In this document: one piece after another, positions 45,343 through 57,552 of the stretch
How positions within the stretch are numbered: the stretch's first letter is position 1
Layout of the letters: each line of letters opens with the position of its first letter
Assembly (NCBI GenBank): GCA_032871835.1
Contig: CM065295.1
Location: forward strand, 24,934,501-24,998,500
Source: Dipteronia dyeriana
Taxonomy: Eukaryota; Streptophyta; Magnoliopsida; Sapindales; Sapindaceae
DNA length: 64,000 bases
Direction: 5' to 3'
Notes under the pieces: model-generated
The model's database searches: none
Told to the model about the DNA's origin: nothing
Seen by the model: only the letters and a program-made list of their open reading frames with translations
Translations under genes and position numbers: made by a program

Positions 45343-47512
45343 TGTTGGGATTATGCTCGATAGCAAGAGTATAATAATGTATTTGACAATCTTTTCATAT
45401 TAATAAAGTGATTTCTAGTTTAACAAATCTTATAGCATTTATAGTTTAATTATTATAATTGTCAAAAGTAAATAATCATAAGGTCAAAAGACTATGAAAA
45501 AAAGAATTGTTCATACATCTAGATATGTATGAGGTAGACACAGTTCTTTAGTTAGTCTTGAATAATATTCACAACTTAAGATAATGGTTGGGCGCCTTTA
45601 CCTTGTTAAAGTTATAGATTCTTTTTCTAGCATTTGAGTGGGATCAAATGTGTTATGATGAGTCTAAAATCATCAAAGTGTGGTGTCTTTGGGCAAAAGA
45701 ATCTATTGCACTTGATGCATTAAATAGGATCACAATGAAATACTTTATCTAGAACAGTCAATGGATAAAAGTTTTCATTTGAAGACAATCGGAGAGTCTA
45801 TCTAAATCCTAAGATAAATGATGGACTTATGGTTGCAAGTGTTATCATTTGAGCTATCAATGAGTACGATTATATAGCATAGTCTATCCTCGATAGTTTG
45901 GTGGTATTCCTTTGTTAATGGATCGAGGACTTCACTTAAAGATATGGACATCGCGGCACCATTTATTAATTGAGAGTAGAATACCATCATATGGATGTTT
46001 TGAGGTATTGTATATTAAATCTTAACGTTAAGTTTTCAATAGTGTCTACTGAAACATGGATTCTAGACATGTCAAAATATCCAAGTTTAAAATGTGGTCT
46101 TATGAGTAAGTATGGTAACTTGGAGAGCTATAGGCGGTCTATGAGCTCTTGGCGAATACTGATATTCTTCACGAGGATACATTTTCTCCAATAAGGTTGT
46201 CTAGGTTATTAATGAGTAACATTAATTTACTCTATCTTTATTTAAGAGTTCAATTTTAGTTATTTAGTGGAATGAACTAAAATTAAATTGATCGAACCTA
46301 AGTGAATCATTTGTTGATTGTGATTGGGTTGTGTCTATTGGAGCTTAAATTTAGATAGCCCGCCAAGATCCACAATCCACACGAACTTGCATGGATCACT
46401 TGATATATTCTACCTGACCAATTTAGGGGTCCATTTAAAATTGTATTAAGGCATGTGAATTTATTCTTTTTGTAAGAATAGGTCTAGTTCACATGTGGAC
46501 TTTTTATTAACGTCCAATGGATTTAATAAAATAAGAAAAATAAAATATGGCCCATTTATATATGTTGGGCGGCAAGGCTGTTTAGAATAGCTTAATTATG
46601 TTATTTTTATTTTAATATTTGATTAAATGGAAATTAATTAATTAAAAGTCAAAATCTTTTTCCTAGAAGGAGATGGTCTCCTAAAATTATACTATTGTTG
46701 GCAGTATAATTAATATTAAAGACTATATTTGATAAGTAGATAAATAAAAGGAATTATTTATCTAATCAAATTAGGAAGTCTTTAATATGGTTACAAATAC
46801 ACTATTGAGTTGGATTATGAGTCTTGGTGTAGAAAAGAATTCCTTTTGGAAAAGGATTCTTAACCACCAAGTAAATCCATCTAAGGATAGGATTCTTAAC
46901 CACCAAGTAAATCCTTATTAGGAGAGGATTTAGTCTCCTATATATATTACCTATTAAATTCGACCAATAATGAATTTTCGGTGTGAGAAGTTGTTTTTTA
47001 TTGTTATATATATATATAAACTTTGTCCAACTCATTGTGTGAAGAATTCGACCAAGCAAAGAGAAAACAGGGAATGTTTTTGTTTTCGATAGTACACTAG
47101 TATCCTTTGCATCAAAAGGGTTTTGTGTACAACATTGAATCAAGGTTCACGCGAGTTTCCATCAAATTGATTGATAATTCAAAAGTGACTGGACGTTCTT
47201 TGTTTTTCTCTTGGAGGATTATTGTGACTAACAAAGAAGAAGATTTTGTTTGTTTCCATCCTCAGGTATATAATTTGAAGAAAGGGAGCCCACACTCCTA
47301 GTTAATTCACGTTCAAGATTAGATTGGAAGATCTTATGGATTCAATTCGACGCTAGTTCAATCGTCACAAAAAAAGGGTACGAGACTTTTTATATACATC
47401 AATTTATCTAGGGTTAAGATTCTTGTTATTAAAAGGAAAACTTTTTATTTATACGCAAACCCTATTTATTAAATTTTCTCACGCTTCCGCTGCGGGTGAT
47501 TTTTTCCCTACA
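45343..47512 (+). repeat. Copia-A3 5' LTR
   Basis: 2170 bp, TGTTGGGATTATGCTCG...TTTTTTCCCTACA. A TATA-like CTCCTATATATATTACC lies near 46936-46952, placing the promoter about 1.6 kb into the LTR. It matches the 3' LTR at 55347-57547 (CTCCTATATATAATACC near 56953). Confidence 0.93.
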
Positions 47513-47537
47513 ATTGGTATCAGAGCTGGTTGTACCC
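47513..47537 (+). promoter_or_regulatory. Copia-A3 primer binding site
   Basis: ATTGGTATCAGAGCTGG right after the LTR end, complementary to initiator Met tRNA, followed by the conserved TTGTACCC. Confidence 0.93.
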
Positions 47538-48363
47538 TTAATTAATTGTTGTATGTGTTCGTGAATCTTTTCCTTTTTATTGTTTATATGAATGTTTTAG
47601 AAAGAGATGGCACTCTAGGTATTCGTATATATATTTACATTGGAATGTATGAATATATATATGTTTTATATGTGATTTGTTATTGCTCAATTTTTGTCCT
47701 AGAATTTCAATTTATTTTTGTTTTGGGACTGTAACAAGAAGGGTGGTCTATTATTGCCATAATTATCTTCTTGGTAGTTGTTAAGTTTTTTTTATTTTGT
47801 TGTTGTAATTGAAAAAAAAACTGCACTTGTTGTAATAAAAAAAATGCACTTATTGTATTAAAAAAAACTGCCGTATTTTTTATTTATTTTAAATTCTTCT
47901 GTAATACATTCAAATATCGAAGACTCGAAGGTTTGAAGAATTGGGAGCAACCGGTACAAGTTGGGACCGTGTCAGCCGTAGCAACAAATGTGCGTGTGAA
48001 GAGCACGCAGCCACATTTGTTGTGGCATGGATTGCGTACGGCAGCCCTATGTAAGCCATGGGCTATGCATGGCAGCCCTTTATAGGGGTATGGTATGCGC
48101 ACGCCCATGGGTAGAAGCCAAGGGTATGCATGCCCATGGGAGGCGGCCGAGAGAGTCCAAACTATGAAGGTCATGTGAAGACTTGTTCGCCAAGAATGGA
48201 GGTTTTTGTATTCCAAGACATGTAATTTACTTGCTTTCCTAGGATCGACCAAAACTGAAGCTATTTATATTTGTTGTAAATATTGCAATGTTTGTCATTG
48301 TTTGATGACATGTCGTATAAAATAGGAGTGTCACTCATATATCTCTTTTGGTATGAACATGCA
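47538..48363 (+). other. Copia-A3 leader, first part
   Basis: Noncoding. It has a GC-rich block (47935-48185) with GCATGGCAGCCC and CCCATGGG strings matching the A1 leader block 23640-23880. It is cut at 48363 by the family B solo LTR (TSD ATGCA) and resumes at 51000. Confidence 0.75.
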
Positions 48364-48403
48364 TGAAATACAAACATGGTTAAATACTCAAGGCTAACCT
48401 AGA

Positions 48404-48428
48404 GGGGGGGGGGGGGGGGGGGGGGGGG
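48404..48428. repeat. Poly-G run of 25 in family B solo LTR
   Basis: The 5' LTR of Copia-B has AGAGGTGGGTGAATAGG (reverse of 37345-37361) where this copy has AGA, 25 G, then TGGTGAATAGG. The run could be a genuine expansion or partly an assembly artefact. Confidence 0.9.
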
Positions 48429-50150
48429 TGGTGAATAGGTTAGACATTTTTCGACTCCTTTAGAAACAAAAAAAAAGTTTGTCCCTCTAGATTGCTTGTA
48501 TCACAATATATATATTAATTAAAGACATTTAATCAATATATAAAACAAGTAAAGTGTGATACAAACTAGTAATTGTAACACATACACAATCTATATTATA
48601 GAAAGGAAGTCAACTTACATAAAGAGTTCTATCATAGTATTCAAATAAAAAATACAAATACTACAGAGATAGGGATGGAGAGAAGTTGACACAAGATATA
48701 ACGTGGTAAACCTCCGAAGAGGAAACATCCACGGGTTAGCAACCACCGGCAAACAAAATCCACTAGTAGATAAGACAAGTACAATCTCTCAAGTGACCCC
48801 ATCACCTAGAAACTACCCTCCTACCCTACTCATGAAGATGTCGCCCTCATGCTTAACAATCCGAGGCCTCACACCTCTTGTCAAGACTTCCTCGCTCACC
48901 TTACCGGATCCTCACGACCCAAGGCAAGACTTCTTGATCAACTATCCGAGTCCTCCCGGCTCTAGTCAAGACTTTCTCGCTTACCTATCTGGATCCTCAC
49001 GACCCTAGGCAAGACTTCTTGCTCGACTATCCGAGTCCTCCCAACTCTAGCCAAGACTTCCTTGCTTGGCAATCCAAGGTCTCACACCTCTTGTCAAGAC
49101 TTCTTGCTCAACAACATAGGTCTCACACCTATTGTCAAGACTTCCTTCTCACAAAGCATCTAGGTGATCATGAATGAAAAATGCAATCAAGCACGCAACA
49201 TAGAATGCTATGATCAACAAATCCTATGAAAAATACTAGACATAAGCATGAATGCACAAAACAAATGTAGTCTAGTCAATCATGCATGTTTAAATAATCT
49301 AGATCATGTAAGATATGTTCAACATTAATCACAACCTAGATACATGCATAGATCTAAACTTGAATCACAGGATATGTTCAATTAATCACAAAATCAAGTT
49401 TAAATCACATAAACCAAAAACATGCTAAAATCATATGACCAAGTCAATTAGATTTAAGCTAAAGTTCTAGAGCATATTCCTATTCATAGATTCAACAAAA
49501 CACATGAATAGCTCAAAAGAACATAAACACATGTATTAATGTGAGAATTTGGCCAAGTGAGCCTAATACATGTGAGGAACTATTTTTTCATAAAATCAAT
49601 CAATCAAAGATCATCAAATAGTCCTAGAATCAAAGCTAGCACAATACAATCCCAAACATGTGAAAACATAGGCAAAATCAAAACCTAACTCAACATGTAA
49701 GATTTCAATTGAAACTCAACCTAGCTTTAAAAGAGTTCAAAACTCAAATTAAAACACTCACAATACACATATATAAGTTGAAGAATAAAACCTAAGGCAA
49801 TTGACCAAGTTTTAAAAGAAAACTTTGAGAGAAAATCAATACCTTAGTTGATTTAGGTTCAGTCCCGTTTTTGTGTGTTTAGACTCCAAAAACAGCAACA
49901 AAACTCACTCAAACCTTCAGAGAAAAGATGGAGGATGAATAGACAAACACTCACATCTTTGAATCACTCAAATCGGAGTTCCAATGAAGACGTTATGATG
50001 TTTGGAAGGTGAGAAAATGTAGAGAGAAAGTTTTCTACACATAAGTTTAAATTTCTTTTTAGAATGAACTGTGAGAGGGAAGGAGAATATAAAGGAGAGG
50101 GAAAATTGGACATATGAAATGACCAAGAGGGTCAAGAAGCAGCCAAGCAT

Positions 50151-50228
50151 GCTTGCTGCCCAAGATGGAGAGTGGGCATCTCAGGGCAGCAAGCCTTCTG
50201 CCCCGAGATGGCCATGTGCCATCTCGGG
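50151..50228 (-). promoter_or_regulatory. Palindrome cluster in family B solo LTR
   Basis: GCTTGCTGCCC (50151-50161) pairs perfectly with GGGCAGCAAGC (50184-50194). CCCGAGATGGC (50202-50212) pairs with GCCATCTCGGG (50218-50228) around a 5-base loop. On the minus strand these lie just upstream of the TATA-like CTTTATATTCTCC (50083-50095, reverse). Confidence 0.75.
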
Positions 50229-51004
50229 AAAGAAGTGCTTTGCTGACTTCTTTCTCCTTCGACCTTCCTTTGCGTTCTTCGACCGTTCTCCGGCCTCTTA
50301 ACTCAGAATTCAAATTCATTTGTGGATTAAAACCATAACTCTCACACAGATATGGACATATAAGATACTTAACCCAGAAAATAATAATTCGAATCGATAT
50401 AAGAAGATGAAGACAATGTATACAACATGAGTTGAAAGTGTAGTATCTTTTGATTTAGAACTTGAAATCAATATTAGAGTAATCAAAATGACCAGAACTC
50501 AATCAAGAATGATTTAAGACTAAATTCAAGTTCAATATCCATGTTATACAAACATATTCACACACAAACACAATTTGCACTAGAATACAAACTACATAGA
50601 GATAGTCTCCAATTATTCATTTTCCAAAACATGTTATTTCCATACCAATGCATGAGCATTCATCTTCAAGTGTGTGAATGTGTTATACATGGTGTATAAC
50701 GATGCAGAGACACATATGAATAAATTGTATGTGTGTGCCTATAATGGTACACAACGATGCAGGGACATAAATGTATGAATTGTGTGTGTGTGCCTAAGCC
50801 TTGTAAGAGAAAGATAAGGTCTTAGTATACCTTTGTAGAACCAAATTGCATCCTTTCTCTTTGAAGACTTAGAACTTGCTTTGACTTGTTGTTCAACCTT
50901 CTTTGAAGCTTGAATCATCATGAATCTAAACAACTAAATCATTACAAGTAAACATCATTTTGATATGGAATTAATGCCAACACAAACTAAAACCTAACAA
51001 TGCA

Positions 51005-51585
51005 TTGAATGGTTTAAGAATCTAAATTGGCATCTAGATAACTTGGTAAATCTTTCTTTGGAATTCGATCACACACCTTAAACAATTGAGTGGGAGAAGG
51101 TGTTTTAGAACACCTACGGCCTCCAAGTTTAGTTGAGCTTTATGTTTCGTGAATAACCCCCAAGGGGTATTCATGAATGGAATTTAGCAAAATACTTCCT
51201 TACAAGGATAGACTAGACAATTAACCCAAACGATATCTACTCCCAAAGGAGGGATATTCGTGAGGGATTATATTGAAGGTCGATAACTTGGTATTACACT
51301 CAATGTAATTTTATTAATATCCTCCCAAGAGTTCTTATTAATAAAATCACAAGGCTAAAATTGAAAACGTTGGTTGCTATGTTAACAATTAGGTGGGACC
51401 TAGTCCAACTAGTAAATGTTGCGAACTCCTAAATGAGGCATGACATTTATGGGTGTTGGATCACCGTTGAAGTTTTACGATTGAATTATTTTATTTAATT
51501 CAAGATAAACATTCAAAAGTGCTTTATCATGATTATTTACTTATATAATTTTTACTTATATAATTTTTTTTATTATAAAGAAATC
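51005..51585 (+). other. Copia-A3 leader, second part
   Basis: Matches the A1 leader 22913-23475 in reverse complement (for example GTTAACAATTAGGTGGGAC, TTGAATTATTTTATTTAATTC). Noncoding; ends at the gag ATG. Confidence 0.8.
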
Positions 51586-52379
51586 ATGACCCCATCCCTA
51601 ATTAACATCCTAAAAGATAATACTTTAACTGATGATAATTATGTCACATGGAAAAAGGAAAATTGGGTTGTTATTGCAACCTGAAAAACATAAATTCGTT
51701 ATGTCTATTCCTTAACCACCAAACTAATGAATCTACTCAGGAGCAAAGAGATGAGTATTAGTAGTGGAAGTCTTCAGATGAGATGGCTAAATGTACGTTA
51801 CATTATGGCCACATTTTCGACGTGTTGCAACAACAATATGAAAGAATGGAGACTGCTGCCGATATAATGATGTCTCTAGAGGAAATGTTTGCTATGAGGT
51901 CTAGAACGATTAAGAGACAGGCATTGACTGCTTTTATGAATCTTGGGATGAAACCTGGACAGGGTGTTAAAAATCACATGATGAAAGTCATAGCACATCT
52001 CAACATTGCTTAAATAAATGGTCCTGAGATAGATGGTGAGACCAAAATTGACATGATTGGCAACTCATTATCGGGTTCCTTTGATCATTTCAAGTTGGAC
52101 TACACCTTGAATAATAAGGAATACACCTTACAACCTGATGTAAGATGTTCAAAGCGCGGAAAAAATCCTTGTGAAAAGCAAGGGTCAAGAGATTCATATG
52201 CTTGGTAAGTTGCTACTGTTAAAGACCCGTAAGAAGGTCAAGAGACAACAGAAGAAAAAAAAACTTGAGCCTTCTTGGAAGGAGACAAAGATAGTAACCA
52301 AGATCAAAGGGAAGTGTTTCCTTTGTGGTGAAAAGGGTCAAAGGAATAGACTGAATAAGAATGAATTCAACTTGTATTT
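51586..52379 (+). pseudogene. Copia-A3 gag (broken)
   Basis: An ATG at 51586 (ATCATGACCCCATCCC) opens MTPSLINILKDNTLTDDNYV, the family gag start. After a frame change near 51660-51780 the core continues (EMAKCTLHYGHIFDVLQQQYE, then MMSLEEMFAMRSR, then MNLGMKPGQGVKNHMMKVIAHLNIA) to a stop at 52013. Another frame change leads to the basic tail KTRKKVKRQQKKKK. Near 52317 only the first half of a zinc knuckle remains (CFLCGEKGQ); the HX4C half and the adjacent protease site are absent. The region joins directly to NEFNLYLGNGALV. Confidence 0.9.
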
Positions 52380-55332
52380 AGGCAATGGAGCATTGGTGTC
52401 TACTAGTGTAGTGGGAGATATTAGAATCAATTTAGATTCTTATAGGCATTTAGATTTGATAAACGTTTATTATGTACCACAATTCAAGAGGAATTTAATA
52501 ATTTTGGTCTCTTGTCTAAATAAATTTTGATATTCGGTTACTTTTAATAAAAGGTTTTATTATTAGTAAGAATAACAAAATTATTTGCAAACGTACAATG
52601 GAAAATGGTTTATTCTATTTGCATAGAAATATCTCTCACTTGTTAGAAACGTAATCAGCGGAACCTAATCATAAAAGAGTAAAATTATCAAAAGATGAAA
52701 CCTACCTATGGCATTTGCGCCTAGGTCATATTAACCTTAATAGGATTAAAAGATTGGTAAGTGACGGACCTCTAAGAGACTTAAAGGTTGATGATCTACC
52801 AACTTGTGAATCTTGTTTGGAAGGTAAAATGACCAAAAGGTCTTTTACGATCAAAGGCAAAAGAGCCATTGAATGTTTAGGATTGATACACACTGATGTG
52901 TGTGGACGTATGAGCATTCAAGCTAGAGGTGGATATGAGTACTTCATCACTTTCACGGATGATCACTCAAGATTTGGTTATGTGTATCTTATGAGACATA
53001 AGTCGGATGCTTTTGAAATGTTCAAAGTATTTAAAGCTGAGGTTGAAAATCAGCTTGAGAAATGCATAAAAATCTAGAGGTCTGATCGTGGTAAAGAATA
53101 TCTATTTGGTGAGTTTAAGCAATATCTTATTGATAATGGGGTAGTTTCTCAAGTTTTCTGCACCAGACACAGCTTAATAAAATGGGGTGGCAGAAAGGAG
53201 AAATAGAACTCTTTTGGACATGGTTAAGTCTATGTTGAGTTATTCAATGCTCTCTAATTCTTTTTAGGGATATGCTTTACAAACCGCAATGTACATTCTA
53301 AACGATGTACCATCTAAGTCGGTTCCTAAAACACCGCATGAGTTGTGGATCGTACGAAAGCCTAGTTTATAACACTTAAGGATATTTGGATGTCCTGCAC
53401 ACGTGTTAAAAGGAAAGACATAAAAGATGGAGTCCCGTTCAGAAACATGCATATTTGTAGGGTAGCCAAAAGGAATAAAGGATATTATTTTTATAGTCCT
53501 TCAGATCTTAAAGTATTTGTTTCGATAAATGTAAAATTTCTGGAAAATGACTATATGAATAATTTTGTGCCTAAAAGTATAATTGTCCTGAATGAGCTTC
53601 TAGGAGATACAATTCCACAAGAGGTTTCACAATCAAGCCCAATTATGAGTTCCCTACTAACACAAGATCAACAATCTACCATACCTTGTCATAGTATGAG
53701 GGTTAGTAGACAACCTGAGAGATACATCGGTCTAGGAGAATCTGTAGAGAATCTCCCGGACGACGATGATCCCTATACGTACAAGGAAACAATGAAAGAT
53801 GTTGATTATCGCCATTGGCAAAAGGCAATGCAATCCGAAATTGAATCTATGTTCAAAAGTAAAGTCTGGTCTCTTGTAAACTTGCCTAAAGGGATAAAAC
53901 CCATTGGGTGCAAGTGGGTATACAAGAGGAAAAGAGGAATGGATGGAAAAGTGGAAACCTTTAAAGCTAGATTGGTAGCTAAAGGTTATACATAGAAAGA
54001 AGGTATTGATTATGAAAAAACCTTTCTCCTGTGGCCATGCTTAAATCCATTAGGATACTCATATCCATTAAGGCATCTCTAGATCTAGAGATTTGGCAAA
54101 TGGACGTCAAGACAACTTTCCTTAATGGAAGTCTTGGCGAAAGCAACTATATCATGCAACCAGAAGAATTCATTGAAAAAGGCCAAGAGGAAAGTGTTTG
54201 CAAGTTGCAAAGATCCATATATGGATTAAAGCTAGCATCAAGATCTTGGAACATAAGGTTCGATCAAGCCATGAAAAGTTTTGGATTTATTCAAAACCTT
54301 GATGAACCTTGTGTATACAAAAGGATTAAAGGCGAAAAGTTGGTTTTCCTAGTTCTTTGCGTTGATGATATACTACTCATCGTAAACGATGTAGGTGTAT
54401 TGACATCAGTAAAAGAATGGTTAGCAAAACAATTTTATATGAAGGACTTAAGAGAAACAAGTTATATTCTTGGTATCCGAGTCATAAAAGATAGAAAGAA
54501 TAGAACGATTGCATTATCCCAAGCTTCATACATAGATTAAATATTGTCTAGGTTTTCCATGCAAGATTTCAAGAAAGATATGTTACCTTTCAGACATGGA
54601 ATCAAACTTTCTAAGGAACAAGTTCCGAATAATGAGCATGAAGAGCAATTCATGAGTAGGGTTCCAGATGCATCGGCAGTTGGAAGTCTCATGTATGAAA
54701 AGCTCTATACTAGACTAGATATTTGTTTTTCTATGGCCATAGTTAGTAGGTTTCAATCAAAACCTGGTCCTGATCACTGGACGTCAGTCAAACATATTTT
54801 CAAGTATCTCAAGAGAACGAGAGATTATATGCCTATATACTCTGGAGGGGATTTGATTCCAGTTGGGTATATAGATTCTGATTTTTAGTCAGATTCTGAC
54901 TCCAGGAGATTAACATCAGGATCTGTGTTTACTATTGGAGGATGAGTAGTCATATGGAGGAGTATCAAGAAATCTTGTATTACCGATTCCACCATAGAAG
55001 CCAAGTATGTTACAACTAAAGAGGTTGTTTGGCTCCGCCAATTCTTAATTGACTTGAAAGTGGTTCCTGATGTGAATAAGCAGATCAATATCTATTGTGA
55101 CAATAGAGGAGCAATGTCTAATTCGAGAGAACCAAGAATTCATAAGAGAGGGAAACACATTGAAAGAAAGTATCACCTTCTGAGGGAAATTGTACATAGG
55201 GGTGACTTGACGATTACTAAGATCACGTCAGCAGATAATCTAGTGGATCCCTCTACAAAGGCTCTTCCACAAAAGAGTTTTGATGGGCATCTAGAGAACA
55301 TGGGAATAAGAGATATGACACATTTGTTATAG
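52380..55332 (+). pseudogene. Copia-A3 pol: integrase, reverse transcriptase, RNase H (broken)
   Basis: No protease motif. The GAG-pre-integrase finger at 52700-52830 (LWHLRLGHINLNR, CESCLEGK) is followed by the integrase with IHTDVCG near 52890, a stop just before RSDRGKEY (about 53078) and a frame break before the catalytic Glu (VAERRNRTLL near 53195). Reverse transcriptase runs from about 53860 to 54800; the active-site box reads CVDD (54358-54369) where A1, A2 and A4 have Y(I/V)DD. RNase H ends MGIRDMTHLL-stop at 55332, with a short loss around IEAKYVTTKEVVWL where the family has VAACEAAK. There are stops at 53993, 54538 and 54886. Confidence 0.92.
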
Positions 55333-55335
55333 AGC

Positions 55336-55346
55336 AAGTGGGAGAC
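55336..55346 (+). promoter_or_regulatory. Copia-A3 polypurine tract
   Basis: AAGTGGGAGAC immediately before the 3' LTR start TGTTGGG; the same tract, with AT for AC, precedes the A1 3' LTR. Confidence 0.85.
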
Positions 55347-57547
55347 TGTTGGGATTATGCTCGATAGAAAGAGTGTAATAATATAATTGACAATCTTTTC
55401 ATATTAATAAAGTGATTTCTAGTTTAACAAATCTTATAGCATTTATATTTTAATTATTATAATTGTCAAAAGTAAAAAATCATAAGGTCAAAAGACTATG
55501 AGAAAAAAAAAGAATTGTTCATACATCTAGATATGTATGAAGTAGACACAGTTCTTTAGTTAGTCTTGAATAATATTCACAACTTAAGATAAAGGTTGGG
55601 CGCCTTTACCTTGTTAAAGTTATAGATTCTTTTGCTAGCATTTGTGTGGGATTAAATGTGTGATATTTAGTCTAAAATCATCAAAGTGTTGTGTCTTTGG
55701 ACAAAAGAATCTAGTGCACTGGATGCATTGAATAGGATCACAATGAATACTTTATCTAGAATCGTCAGTGGATAAAAGATTTCATTTTAAGACAATCAGA
55801 GAGTCTATCGTAATCCTGAGATAAATGATGGACTTATGGTTGCAAGTATTATCATTTGAGCTATCAATGAGTATGATTATATAGCATAGTCTATCCTCGA
55901 TAGTTTGGTGGTATTCATTTGTTAATCGATAGTGGACTTCATTTATAGATATGGACATCGTGGCTCCATTTCTTAAATGAGAGTAGAATATCAACATATG
56001 GATGTTTTGAGGTATTGGATATTAAATCTTAACGTTAAGTTTTCAATAGTGTCTATTGAAATATGGCTTCTAGATAAATCAAAATATCCAAGTTTTAAAT
56101 ATGGTCATATGAGTAAATATGGCAACTTGGAGAGCTATAGGCAGTCTATGAGCTCTTGGCGATTACTGATATTCTTCACGAGGATAAAGTTTCTCCAATG
56201 AGGTTGTCTAGGGTATGAATGAGTAACATCAACTTATTCTATATTTATTTAAGAATTCAATTTTAGTTCTTTAGTGAAATGAACTAAAATTAAATAGATC
56301 AGACCTTAGTGAATCATTTGTTGATTGTGATTGGGTTGTGTTTATTGGAGCTTAAATTTAGATCCCCAATCCACATGAACTTTAAAGGGTCACTTGATAT
56401 ATTCTATTTGACCAATTTAGGGGTCCATTTAGAATTGTATTAAGGCATGTGAACTTTCTTTTTGTCAGAATAGGTCTAGTTCATATGTGGACTTTTTATT
56501 AAGGTCAAATGGATTTAATAAACTAAAAAAAATAACTTATGGCCCATATATATGTGTTGGGCGGCAAGGCTATTTAGAATAGCTTAATTATATTATTTTT
56601 ATTTTAATATTTAATTAAATGGAAATTAATTAATTTATTGATTAATTAATTATTTAATTAAAAGTCAAAATCTTTTTCCTAGTAGGAGATGGTCTTCTAA
56701 ATTTATACTATTGTTTATAGTATAATTAATATTAAAGACTATATTTGATAAGTAGATAAATAAAAAGAATTATTTATCTAATCAAATTAGGAAGTCCTTA
56801 ATATGGTTACAAATACATTATTGAGTTAGATTAGGAGTCTTGGTGTAGGAAAGAATTCCTTTTGAAAAAGGGTTCTTAACCACCAAGTAAATCCACATAA
56901 GGATATGAATCTTAACCACCAAGTAAATCCTTCTTAGGAGAGGATTTAGTCTCCTATATATAATACCTATTAAATTCGACAAAATGACTTTTTGGTGTAA
57001 GACGTTGTTTTTTATTTGTTTTTTATTGTTGTAAATTTATAAAAAAAAACTTCGTCCAACTCATTGTGTGAAGAATTCGGCCATGCATAGAGAAAAGAGG
57101 GAACGTTTTTGTTTTCGATAGTGCTCTAGTATCCTTTGCATCAAAAGGGTTTTGTGTACAACATCAAATTTAGGTTCACGCGAGTTTCCATCAAATTGAT
57201 TGATAATTCAAAAGTGAATGGACGTTCTTGGTTTTTCTCTTGGAGGATTATTGTGAATAACAAAGAAGAAGATTTCGTTTGTTTCCATCCTCTGGTATAC
57301 AATTTAAAGAAAGGGAGCCCACACTCCTAGGTGATTCACGTTCATGATTGGATTGGAAGATCTTACAGATTCAATTCGACGCTAGTTCAATCGTCACGAT
57401 AAAAAAAAGATACGATACTTTTTATATTCATCAATTAATCTAGGGTTAAGGTTCTTGTTATTAAAAGGGAATTTTTTTATTTATACACAAACCCTAGTTT
57501 TCTTTTTTCTCATGCTTCCGTTGCGTTTTGAACAGTGTTTCCCTACA
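55347..57547 (+). repeat. Copia-A3 3' LTR
   Basis: 2201 bp, same ends as the 5' LTR, followed by TSD CTTTC at 57548-57552. It differs from the 5' LTR by an insertion near 56635-56655 (ATTAATTAATTA) and one near 57010 (TTTGTTTTTTATTG). Confidence 0.93.
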
Positions 57548-57552
57548 CTTTC

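Larger units (their letters stand above)
48364..50999 (-). mobile_element. Solo LTR of Copia family B, TSD ATGCA
   Basis: Starts TGAAATACAAACATGG on the plus strand and ends AAACCTAACA; read on the minus strand it begins TGTTAGGTTTTAG like the Copia-B LTR at 25660. The perfect duplication ATGCA lies at 48359-48363 and 51000-51004. The uninterrupted site is visible in A1 (ACATGCATTGAATGG, reverse strand near 23480). Length 2636 bp with no interior, hence a solo LTR. Open frames seen inside it are chance. Confidence 0.93.
45343..57547 (+). mobile_element. Copia-A3: full-length Ty1/Copia element inside A2, TSD CTTTC
   Basis: 5' LTR 45343-47512, primer binding site, leader interrupted by the family B solo LTR, gag-pol 51586-55332, purine tract, 3' LTR 55347-57547. 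Ends are TGTTGGG and CCCTACA. The perfect target duplication CTTTC lies at 45338-45342 and 57548-57552. It inserted head-on into A2, an element of its own family in the opposite orientation, so the region holds long inverted repeats. The frame is broken in several places. Confidence 0.94.

Noticed and set aside
45031..45366. Frame joining MLSSIIPTERS to A2 gag
   Set aside because: The first residues come from the A3 LTR; the frame crosses the insertion junction by chance.
48703..49008. 101-residue frame rich in Ser/Pro in the family B solo LTR
   Set aside because: It lies wholly inside an LTR made of short repeated CAAGACTTC/CTCACGAC strings; no homologous frame is open in the Copia-B 5' LTR at 36470-36900.
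50059..50338. Overlapping frames on both strands near 50059-50338
   Set aside because: They fall in the GC-rich palindrome cluster of the family B LTR; composition explains the lack of stops.
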